DNA from: Clostridia bacterium
Lineage (GTDB): Bacteria > Bacillota > Clostridia > Oscillospirales > Ruminococcaceae
Direction of reading: 5' to 3'
NCBI GenBank assembly: GCA_003246805.1
Contig: QKDG01000075.1
Location: 1-21,124 of the forward strand
Length of the DNA: 21,124 nucleotides
A program made the translations under genes and the position numbers. This document shows, piece after piece, positions 1-5,924 of this stretch (the first letter of the stretch is position 1; every line of letters begins with the position of its first letter). The notes under the pieces are model-generated. The model worked only from the letters and a program-made list of their open reading frames with translations, searched no databases and had not been told where the DNA came from.

Positions 1-5
1 AATCA

Positions 6-11
6 CTCCTT
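6..11 (-). promoter_or_regulatory. Ribosome binding site of a divergent gene starting off the left edge
   Basis: Read on the minus strand this is AAGGAG followed by TGATT up to the window edge, so a start codon would fall a few bases outside the window. It implies a gene transcribed leftward, divergent from the tetR operon. The gene itself cannot be seen. Confidence 0.5.
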
Positions 12-19
12 ATGAAAAT

Positions 20-48
20 ATTTTACTACAAAAATCTAAGATTTTCAA
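20..48 (-). promoter_or_regulatory. Candidate sigma-A promoter for the divergent off-edge gene
   Basis: The minus strand carries TTGAAA (plus 43-48), a 17-base spacer and TAAAAT (plus 20-25). The predicted transcript start falls only a couple of bases before the SD at 6-11, so the leader would be very short, which lowers confidence. Its -35 box lies about 10 bases from the TetR-type operator, so the divergent gene could share TetR control. Confidence 0.4.
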
Positions 49-57
49 TAAACGCTA

Positions 58-74
58 TTGACTATTTTGGTCAA
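58..74. promoter_or_regulatory. Probable TetR operator over the -35 box
   Basis: TTGAC (58-62) and GTCAA (70-74) form an inverted repeat with a 7-base spacer, overlapping the -35 element. The half-site TGGTCAA (68-74) recurs at 101-107 in the presumed leader. TetR-family repressors commonly bind such palindromes in their own promoter; that this TetR binds here is inference. Confidence 0.6.
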
Positions 75-86
75 CGGGGGTATAAT
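58..86 (+). promoter_or_regulatory. Sigma-A promoter of the tetR-ABC operon
   Basis: TTGACT (58-63) and a perfect TATAAT (81-86) are separated by exactly 17 bases. Transcription should start near 93, so the ATG at 100 would be almost at the 5' end, with the SD at 111-118 downstream of it. Confidence 0.8.
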
Positions 87-123
87 TTCATTAACCTAAA
101 TGGTCAATAAGGGGGAGGATAAT

Positions 124-744
124 TTGAATCATAGATTTTATGAGCTGCCAGCCGAAAAGCAACAAAGGATTGTTAACGCAGGATTTCGCACTTTTGCAAA
201 AAACGGCTATAAAAAGGCAACTACCGAGGAAATAGCGAATGAGGCTATGATATCAAAGCCCTTGCTTTTTCATTATTTCAAAAATAAAAAAGGATATTTT
301 GAATTTTTATATGGTAACGCTATAAGCTATATTTCGCAGAATATTTTTATAGATGAAATAAGCAAGCAGACTGATTTTTTTGAAATGTTAAAGCAAAGCA
401 CTATTGCAAAGCTTGCAGTATTCCGGGATTATCCGTATCTGTATGAATTTGTTTTAACAGCTTATAAAGAGGATGTTGAAGAGGTAAAGAGTATAATTTC
501 ATCACATAACGAGGTATCCCTTGGAAAAGCTACAAATGTGTTATTTAATAACATAAATAAAGCAAAATTCAAAGAAAATGTGGATTTTAATCTTTTTGTA
601 AAAGTTCTGATGTGGATGAGTGAGGGATATTTAAAGGAAATGCTTGATAACAAAAGCACTGACTTTGACAGAATAAGTACTGAGTATTCAAAAATAATTG
701 ATATGTTTAAAACCAATTTTTATAAGGAGGAATATTTGCAATGA
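124..744 (+). CDS. TetR/AcrR family transcriptional regulator
   Basis: Predicted 206-aa DNA-binding repressor. The N-terminal helix-turn-helix is typical of TetR (residues ~10-55 with KQQRIVNAGFRTFAKNGY, then TTEEIANEAMISKPLLFHYF, then K.GYFEFLY). The C-terminal ligand-binding half is diverged, as usual. I choose the TTG start at 124 because GGGGGAGG at 111-118 sits 5 bases upstream; the upstream in-frame ATG at 100 precedes that SD and lies near the predicted transcript start. The stop overlaps the ABC ATPase start (ATGA), indicating translational coupling. It probably represses its own operon through the palindrome at 58-74. The ligand is unknown. Confidence 0.88.
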   Translation: MNHRFYELPAEKQQRIVNAGFRTFAKNGYKKATTEEIANEAMISKPLLFHYFKNKKGYFEFLYGNAISYISQNIFIDEISKQTDFFEMLKQSTIAKLAVFRDYPYLYEFVLTAYKEDVEEVKSIISSHNEVSLGKATNVLFNNINKAKFKENVDFNLFVKVLMWMSEGYLKEMLDNKSTDFDRISTEYSKIIDMFKTNFYKEEYLQ

Positions 745-1634
745 GTGTTATTTCCATCAAAAATCTCACAAAAGATTATGGCAACAACAAAGGTGTATTT
801 GATTTATCCTTTGAAATACCCAAGGGAGAGGTGTTTGGTTTTTTAGGCCCTAATGGTGCGGGGAAAACCACAACAATAAGGCATCTTTTAGGCTTTTTGA
901 ATGCGGATAAGGGTGTTCTTAATATCAACGGGCTTGATTGTAGGAAGAAAAGCGCCGAAATTCAGAAGAATTTAGGCTATCTGCCTGGCGAAATTGCTTT
1001 TTTTGATGAGCTTTCAGGAGTTCAGTTCCTGAAATTCATTGCACAGCTACGTGGACTGAAAGACTTTACACTCATGAAGGAGCTAATTGATTATTTTGAA
1101 TTTGACTCAAAGGGAAAGCTTAAAAAAATGTCAAAGGGAATGAAGCAGAAGATAGGGCTTGTTGCTGCATTTATGCATAACCCTGACGTGCTTATTCTTG
1201 ATGAACCTACAAGCGGGCTTGACCCGTTGATGCAAAGCAAATTCGTTGAGCTGATGAAGAAGTATAAGGCAATGGGCAAAACTGTTCTGATGTCCTCCCA
1301 CAGCTTTGAGGAGGTTGAAAAAACCTGTGACAGAGTTGGAATAATAAAAGAGGGCAGGCTTGTAAAAATTGATGATATAACTAACCTGAAATCTTCACAA
1401 AGGAAAACCTATATAATTTCTTTTTCGGATATAAAACATGCCGAAGCCTTTGCAGAAGAGGGGTTTGAGATATCAGATGCAAAGGGTAAAAGAATATCTG
1501 CATGCATAACAGGCTCAGTTTCCCCTATGATTAAGGCACTCTCAAAATATGATGTTTATTCAGTAGATGTCAAATCACAGTCCTTAGAGGATATTTTTAT
1601 GCATTTTTACGGAGGTGAAGACAATGTTCAGTAA
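741..1634 (+). CDS. ABC transporter ATP-binding protein (ABC-2 / drug-export type)
   Basis: A 297-aa cytoplasmic ATPase that would power the permease encoded next. Walker A is GPNGAGKTT (residues ~36-44), the signature is a variant, SKGMKQK, and Walker B is VLILDEPTSGLDP, followed by the H-loop (SSHSFEEVE). A ~75-residue C-terminal extension follows the ATPase core, as in the CcmA/BcrA-like export subfamily. The SD AAGGAGG (724-730) is 10 bases before the ATG. It overlaps tetR by 4 bp at its start and the permease by 11 bp at its end. Family knowledge suggests export of a peptide, antibiotic or other toxic compound; the substrate cannot be read from the sequence. Confidence 0.92.
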   Translation: MSVISIKNLTKDYGNNKGVFDLSFEIPKGEVFGFLGPNGAGKTTTIRHLLGFLNADKGVLNINGLDCRKKSAEIQKNLGYLPGEIAFFDELSGVQFLKFIAQLRGLKDFTLMKELIDYFEFDSKGKLKKMSKGMKQKIGLVAAFMHNPDVLILDEPTSGLDPLMQSKFVELMKKYKAMGKTVLMSSHSFEEVEKTCDRVGIIKEGRLVKIDDITNLKSSQRKTYIISFSDIKHAEAFAEEGFEISDAKGKRISACITGSVSPMIKALSKYDVYSVDVKSQSLEDIFMHFYGGEDNVQ

Positions 1635-2427
1635 ACCACTATTCAAACAAACCTTGAAGTCTAACTACACTGTTATTTTGATTTTTATGGCTGTTCTCAC
1701 AATGTATATGTCAATAATCGTATCAATGTTTGACCCGGCTGATAATTCTGCAATGCAGCAGCTTATAGATATGAAGTTTGCGGATATAGGCAAAGCATTT
1801 GGCTTTGAAATACCTGATTCAACACTGATAGGATTTCTTTCATCATATTTTTATGGATTTATAATAATAATGTTCCCTATGATTTTTGATATAATTTTAG
1901 CAAACAAGCTTATAGCAAAGCAGGTGGACAAAGGCTCAATGTCAAATTTATTATCTACACCAAATACAAGGAACGTTATCTCGGCAACATATGCATTGTT
2001 TATGCTTGCAGGTGTTACATTTTTAATAGCCTTCAACACCCTTGTTGGTATAGCTGTTTCGGAATTAATGTTTGCAGGGCAGCTTGATATCAAAAAATTC
2101 ATCATTTTAAATGTTGGTGCGTTGCTATTGCATTTTGCAATCAGTGGGATATGCTTTTTCTCATCCTGCCTGTTCAACAGCTCAAAAAATTCCCTTGCAG
2201 TTGGTGCAGGGATACCTATTGCCTTCTTTTTGATTCAGACACTTGGCAACATGGGCGGAAAGCTTGAAAACCTTAAATTCTTCACAATGTTTACTCTGTT
2301 TGACCCTGACGCAATTGTAAATGCAGAAGCAAGCGTGATACCATCACTTTTTTCGCTTGCTTTTATTGCTGCTGTTTTGTATATCGGGGGAATAATGATA
2401 TTCAACAAAAAGGATTTGCCAATATAA
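1624..2427 (+). CDS. ABC-2 type transporter permease
   Basis: A 267-aa integral membrane protein with about six hydrophobic segments (near residues 15-35, 70-95, 120-145, 160-185, 190-210 and 240-262), the layout of ABC-2 type permeases. It pairs with the ATPase that precedes it. I choose the ATG at 1624, because GGAGG (1611-1615) lies 8 bases upstream; the in-frame GTG at 1615 overlaps that SD and is unlikely. The first codons overlap the end of the ATPase gene by 11 bp. Segment NKLIAKQVDKGSMSNLLSTP resembles the short cytoplasmic loop typical of ABC-2 exporters. Substrate unknown. Confidence 0.85.
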   Translation: MFSKPLFKQTLKSNYTVILIFMAVLTMYMSIIVSMFDPADNSAMQQLIDMKFADIGKAFGFEIPDSTLIGFLSSYFYGFIIIMFPMIFDIILANKLIAKQVDKGSMSNLLSTPNTRNVISATYALFMLAGVTFLIAFNTLVGIAVSELMFAGQLDIKKFIILNVGALLLHFAISGICFFSSCLFNSSKNSLAVGAGIPIAFFLIQTLGNMGGKLENLKFFTMFTLFDPDAIVNAEASVIPSLFSLAFIAAVLYIGGIMIFNKKDLPI

Positions 2428-2437
2428 CGGGGGATAT

Positions 2438-2869
2438 ATGAGAATAGTTTTACAGCGTGTTTTATCTGCAAATGTCAGGGTTGACGGTAATGTTATTGGC
2501 AAAATCGGCAAGGGCTATGTTGTGTTTTTAGGGGTAGGGCACGAGGATGCAGAGGCAGATTGTGACAGGCTTGCACAAAAGCTTGTCAAGCTGAGAATTT
2601 TTAGTGACGAGAACGACAAGATAAATCTTTCTATTAATGATGTGGGTGGCGAAATCCTTGTGATTTCACAGTTCACCCTTTATGCTGACTGCAAAAAGAA
2701 CCGCCCTGGTTTCACAAATGCTGGCAAGCCTGATATGGCAGAAAAGCTATATGATTATTTTTTAATAAAATTAAAGGAGCATGGGCAAAAGGTGAAGTCT
2801 GGCAGCTTTGGTGCTGATATGAAGGTAGAGCTTATCAATGATGGGCCGTTTACTTTAATACTGGAATAA
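2438..2869 (+). CDS. dtd: D-aminoacyl-tRNA deacylase (D-Tyr-tRNA deacylase)
   Basis: A 143-aa cytoplasmic homodimeric enzyme that hydrolyses D-amino acids (and mischarged Gly) from tRNA, preventing entry of D-residues into protein. Recognition rests on the N-terminus MRIVLQRVLSANV, the active-site segment SQFTLYADCKKNRPGF (residues ~77-92) and the C-terminal NDGPFT containing the Gly-Pro pair that forms the cross-subunit chiral selector. Length matches the family (about 145-150 aa). It starts 10 bp after the permease stop behind a G-rich SD (CGGGGGAT), so it is probably cotranscribed with the tetR-ABC genes. It is followed by two hairpins that bracket a 120-bp repeat. Confidence 0.95.
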   Translation: MRIVLQRVLSANVRVDGNVIGKIGKGYVVFLGVGHEDAEADCDRLAQKLVKLRIFSDENDKINLSINDVGGEILVISQFTLYADCKKNRPGFTNAGKPDMAEKLYDYFLIKLKEHGQKVKSGSFGADMKVELINDGPFTLILE

Positions 2870-2874
2870 AAAAA

Positions 2875-2898
2875 GCAGGGGGCGTTTATGCTCCCTGT
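2875..2898 (+). repeat. Left flanking hairpin (direct repeat) of 120-bp element copy 1
   Basis: Arms CAGGGGGC (2876-2883) and GCTCCCTG (2890-2897) pair around loop GTTTAT with one G-U pair. No T-tract follows; the 120-bp element begins immediately. The same hairpin, slightly changed, recurs at 3019-3041 followed by seven T residues, so this looks like a duplicated terminator stem. Confidence 0.75.
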
Positions 2899-3018
2899 CA
2901 GCTTATATAAAAAGTCTTTTTCTATAATTATATTATAAATTTAAGCGCGTATTTGCGGGGGCTTTGCGGTCGCCCCCACACCCCTTCGCATCAAAAATCA
3001 TAGTTTTTCGACACTCTG
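2899..3018 (+). repeat. 120-bp interspersed element, copy 1 (possible non-autonomous mobile element)
   Basis: Starts CAGCTT and ends ACTCTG. The inverted copy at 16740-16859 is also exactly 120 bp, with about 10 differences by hand alignment (~92% identity). Contents in order: an A/T hairpin (arms at 2903-2912 and 2918-2927), a GC hairpin with arms GGGGGC and GCCCCC around a 9-base loop (2957-2977), the segment CCCCTTCGCA, and an AAAAA/TTTTT hairpin near 2994-3009. It carries no ORF. The ends share only CAG/CTG as terminal inversion. Confidence 0.8.
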
Positions 3019-3047
3019 GCAGGGGGCATTATGCCCCCTGTTTTTTT
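3019..3047 (+). terminator. Rho-independent terminator of the tetR-ABC-dtd operon
   Basis: A perfect stem CAGGGGGC / GCCCCCTG (3020-3027 and 3033-3040) with loop ATTAT is followed by seven T residues (3041-3047). This is the strongest intrinsic terminator in the window. It is also the right-hand copy of the hairpin flanking the 120-bp element. Confidence 0.9.
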
Positions 3048-3060
3048 ACTATTATAATAA

Positions 3061-3738
3061 TTATTTGATATCAATGCCACCGAAAATAGCTGTTGCTTCT
3101 ATAAAAATAGTAGGAGCATCAGGGTTTGTTGTGGATACAAATTTATTTTCAACACCACCAAGAATAGGCGTTGATGATATTTTTAGCTTTACATCGGCAG
3201 GCAAGAGTATCTCAATTCCTCCAAAAACAGCTGAGCAGGTTATCTTACAGTCAGAAGTTATAATGGCTGATTTGAGGTTTAGCCCGATTCCCCCAAAAAC
3301 AGCGGCACATTCAGCACCATTAAATTCAATATTGCTGTAATTGCGGTCGCAACCACCCAGAATAGCAGAGACATTGTCAATCTGCCCAGGATCAACAGCT
3401 ATTTTACTGGGGCTATTTTTTTTTACAAATCCCTTGAAAATTATGTATAAGCCCAAAAGAATGAGAATTGCAGGTAAAATCAGCTTGCCCATTGTTTCTT
3501 TTTCTATAAATTGTTGTTGCCATGTCAGCAACAAAACACCGATTGTCAGGCCTATTACATTACCTGAATTAACACCATTATTAATCATACTTGCAACGCA
3601 AGGAACAATTATGAATAATGTCCACCAGCCGTCAAAGAAAATAGTGAAATTCCAAGCATCAAATGCATTTCCGATTATTGCAACCCCTAAAAGAATAAAA
3701 ACAATCCCTACAAAAGCCATAGAAATTTTGTTTCTCAT
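3061..3738 (-). CDS. LiaF-like / cell-wall-stress membrane protein
   Basis: A 225-aa membrane protein. The N-terminal ~110 residues contain about four hydrophobic segments (FVGIVFILLGVAIIGNAF, WWTLFIIVPCVASMI, VIGLTIGVLLL, LILPAILILLGLYIIF). The C-terminal half is a soluble repeat-rich domain in which short motifs recur: SAILGGC, AVFGGIGL, AVFGGIEI, PILGGVEN, AIFGGIDI. These spaced [LF]GG turns are typical of the LiaF/YvqF C-terminal beta-helical domain. In Bacilli, LiaF inhibits the LiaRS two-component system that senses lipid II antibiotics; no liaRS genes lie nearby, so function here is inferred only. SD GGGGG with 5-base spacing supports the start. A weak promoter may lie upstream (TTGGTG, 16 bases, TATATT). 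Confidence 0.75.
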   Translation of the reverse strand: MRNKISMAFVGIVFILLGVAIIGNAFDAWNFTIFFDGWWTLFIIVPCVASMINNGVNSGNVIGLTIGVLLLTWQQQFIEKETMGKLILPAILILLGLYIIFKGFVKKNSPSKIAVDPGQIDNVSAILGGCDRNYSNIEFNGAECAAVFGGIGLNLKSAIITSDCKITCSAVFGGIEILLPADVKLKISSTPILGGVENKFVSTTNPDAPTIFIEATAIFGGIDIK

Positions 3739-3842
3739 AAAATCCCCCTTAGTTAAGTTTATTTAAATAATATAATATACATTTTAAGTATAAATCACCA
3801 ACAAAAAAACATTGTTAATAGTGTGTAATTTTTCCATAAAAT

Positions 3843-4469
3843 TTATAGCTTATCAAGTGTAATCAATCTGTTTTTAAGCTCATCCTGCAAATTTGAGTAA
3901 AACATTTTAAATAATATATCAGCAGCCCCAAGCAAAAAAACATTCCTGTTATTTATTTCAGTCAGCGCAGGGATATAATTGTATAGATAGGTTTTATACC
4001 ATTCTGAGCTATATGGCTTCAATGGTTTTTTGAATTTTAAAAGTTTTCTGTTTTCCTCAAAGCTTTCGCTTACGGCTTCGTTATAATTCTCTGCTCCCCT
4101 TGAAACAACGCGCTCATAGATAGCTTTTATCTGAGCATCGCTAAGTGCATCATCGTTGCATTTAATGCTTTTTAAAACAGGAATTCTGGCAGCAAAGCTG
4201 TATAAAATCAAAGGCATAATTTTGTCATACAAAGGGTTGCTCATTGCCTTGCATTTTTGGGGATTTATTTTCAGCCCCATTGCTTCAAGTGGGCTAACAT
4301 CATAAAAATTGTTGAAGATAATTTTAAAAACATCTTTTATATCACAGTTATAAAAATCATCATCTGTCAAAGAATAAATAAATTTGGTGGAATTAAAAAG
4401 GCTTACACTGCTTTTTACAATTATATCTGAAAGAACAGTGATAGCCTGCCGTTCACTTTGAAAATCCAT
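3843..4469 (-). CDS. Hypothetical protein, 208 aa
   Basis: I do not recognise this family. The gene is credible: an SD (AAGGAG) lies 7 bases before the ATG and a sigma-A promoter with 17-base spacing is present (4504-4532). The product is soluble-looking, without signal peptide or clear membrane segments, and is rich in Lys, Asn, Tyr and Phe. Segments of note are PYSSEWYKTYLYNYIPAL (residues ~152-169) and an amphipathic C-terminus. It has three cysteines in its first half and no obvious catalytic motif. It is divergent from the trkA pair with 138 bp between starts, and the two could share regulation. Confidence 0.7.
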   Translation of the reverse strand: MDFQSERQAITVLSDIIVKSSVSLFNSTKFIYSLTDDDFYNCDIKDVFKIIFNNFYDVSPLEAMGLKINPQKCKAMSNPLYDKIMPLILYSFAARIPVLKSIKCNDDALSDAQIKAIYERVVSRGAENYNEAVSESFEENRKLLKFKKPLKPYSSEWYKTYLYNYIPALTEINNRNVFLLGAADILFKMFYSNLQDELKNRLITLDKL

Positions 4470-4503
4470 ATATTTGCTCCTTAAATTTAAAAATTACATA
4501 ATA

Positions 4504-4532
4504 ATTATAATACATTTAATAGCTATATTCAA
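4504..4532 (-). promoter_or_regulatory. Sigma-A promoter of the 208-aa hypothetical gene
   Basis: Minus strand TTGAAT (plus 4527-4532), 17-base spacer, perfect TATAAT (plus 4504-4509). The start codon is 35 bases downstream of the -10 box. Confidence 0.7.
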
Positions 4533-4542
4533 TAAAAAGTGC

Positions 4543-4571
4543 TTTTAATTTTGCATAAAGTGTATTATAAT
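4543..4571 (+). promoter_or_regulatory. Candidate promoter of the trkA pair
   Basis: TATAAT at 4566-4571 is preceded 17 bases upstream by TTTTAA (4543-4548), a weak -35. The -10 placement, 36 bases before the ATG, is convincing; the -35 is not. Confidence 0.45.
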
Positions 4572-4607
4572 ATATGGTGAAAAAGAAGGGCGCAAAGGGG
4601 ATATATT

Positions 4608-5225
4608 ATGAATATACTAATAATTGGTTGTGGTAAGGTAGGAAGTAATCTTGCCGGCGCTTTGTCAAGGCAGGGGCATGATGTTTCTATAATTGACAGG
4701 GACAGCGAATATTTTGATTCTCTCCCAAAGGATTTTAACGGGTTTACAACTGTTGGTGTTCCGATAGACCAGGATATTCTGCGTAAAGCAGGGATAGAAA
4801 GCTGTGATGTTTTGTGTGCCGTAACCCCGAATGACAATATCAATATAATGGTAAGCGAGGTTGCAAAGCTGATTTTTAAGGTAAAAAAGGTTTTTATAAG
4901 GTTATATGATCCAAATCTTGAAGACTTTTTTTCAGAATACGGTGTTAACACTGTATGCCCGACGAATCTGACTGTTGCTGCTGTCTGCAATGCATTGAAT
5001 GAAAAATGCCAGACAAGGAATATCAGTGTTGGTGCAAGAACCATTAATTTTATAACTATGGATATACCAAAGTCGCTGATAGGGCTGACGGTTAGCGAAA
5101 TAGAGTTTGAAGAAGATGAGGTTTTATTTGCTGTTGAGCGTGATGATAAACTGATACTCGTCGGGCTGAATGACATTTATCTTGAAAAGGAAGATAAGCT
5201 GATTTTTTCAAAAATCGTAAATTGA
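4608..5225 (+). CDS. TrkA/RCK-domain NAD-binding protein (first of a tandem pair)
   Basis: A 205-aa cytoplasmic regulator of K+ transport. Residues 1-~130 form a Rossmann RCK_N domain with the glycine motif GCGKVGSNLA (7-16) and the acidic residue at the end of strand 2 (IIDRD). Residues ~135-205 form an RCK_C domain. Such proteins form gating rings under TrkH/KtrB membrane subunits, controlled by NAD(H) or nucleotides. SD AAAGGGGA lies a few bases before the ATG. The second RCK gene starts 16 bp after its stop. No TrkH/KtrB gene lies in the window, so the partner must be elsewhere. Confidence 0.88.
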   Translation: MNILIIGCGKVGSNLAGALSRQGHDVSIIDRDSEYFDSLPKDFNGFTTVGVPIDQDILRKAGIESCDVLCAVTPNDNINIMVSEVAKLIFKVKKVFIRLYDPNLEDFFSEYGVNTVCPTNLTVAAVCNALNEKCQTRNISVGARTINFITMDIPKSLIGLTVSEIEFEEDEVLFAVERDDKLILVGLNDIYLEKEDKLIFSKIVN

Positions 5226-5241
5226 TTTTAACGGAGGATAT

Positions 5242-5901
5242 ATGAAGGTAACAATTATCGGTGGTGGCAAGGTCGGCTATTATCTTGTTAAAACCTTGCT
5301 CGAACATGACTATGAGCCAACAATAATAGAGATAGATAAAAAAACCTGCTCGCAGATAGCAAACGAGCTCGAAATACCTATAATCTGTGGTGACGGAACA
5401 AACATTGATGTTTTAAGGGAAGCTGACGTACAGGATACCGAGGCTGTTGTTGCTGTTTCTGGCAAGGATGAAAACAATCTTGTTGCCTGCCAGCTTGCTA
5501 AAAAAATATTTAATGTTCCCAAAACTGTCGCAAGGGTAAACAACCCCAAAAATGCCGAAATCATGAAATTGCTTGGAATTGATAATGTTATCAGCGGGAC
5601 TGACAGAATTGCAGAAATGTTTGAGCGCGAGGTTGATACTTCAAAAATCAAAGAAGTACTGACGCTAAGCCACGGGAAAGCTGTTATTTCAGAAATTAAT
5701 ATTCCAAAGAACTATAAGCTTGAAGGCACATCGCTAATAGAACTTAACCTGCCTGACAGCATAAACATTATTTCAATCGAACGTGACCAGAGTTTAATTA
5801 TTCCGCGTGGTTATATTAAGCTTGAAAGCAATGATAAATTACTGGTTTTATCAAATAATATATCGTTGGCTAAATTACAGTCAATATTTAAAATCAGATA
5901 A
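5242..5901 (+). CDS. TrkA/RCK-domain NAD-binding protein (second of a tandem pair)
   Basis: A 219-aa paralogue of the preceding protein with the same layout. The Rossmann motif is GGGKVGYYLV (residues 7-16), the strand-2 acidic residues are IIEID, CGDGT follows at residues ~49-53, and an RCK_C domain occupies ~135-215. SD GGAGG (5233-5237) is 4 bases before the ATG. The two proteins may form a hetero-oligomeric ring, as proposed for paired single-RCK proteins such as CeoB/CeoC; this is inference from arrangement. The activase gene starts 23 bp downstream and is likely cotranscribed, though no functional link is obvious. Confidence 0.9.
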   Translation: MKVTIIGGGKVGYYLVKTLLEHDYEPTIIEIDKKTCSQIANELEIPIICGDGTNIDVLREADVQDTEAVVAVSGKDENNLVACQLAKKIFNVPKTVARVNNPKNAEIMKLLGIDNVISGTDRIAEMFEREVDTSKIKEVLTLSHGKAVISEINIPKNYKLEGTSLIELNLPDSINIISIERDQSLIIPRGYIKLESNDKLLVLSNNISLAKLQSIFKIR

Positions 5902-5924
5902 TATTTTTTTGAAAGGACAGGCTG

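Noticed and set aside
100..123. ATG at 100 as start of the TetR gene
   Set aside because: It precedes the clear SD at 111-118 and lies only about 7 bases from the predicted transcription start; TTG at 124 has correct spacing.
3065..3766. Plus-strand ORFs opposite the LiaF-like gene
   Set aside because: They lack SD sites, and the minus-strand frame has membrane segments and repeated FGG motifs that make sense as a protein.
4565..5176. Long minus-strand ORF opposite the first trkA-like gene
   Set aside because: Ser/Leu-rich shadow of a well-supported gene, without an SD or family motif.
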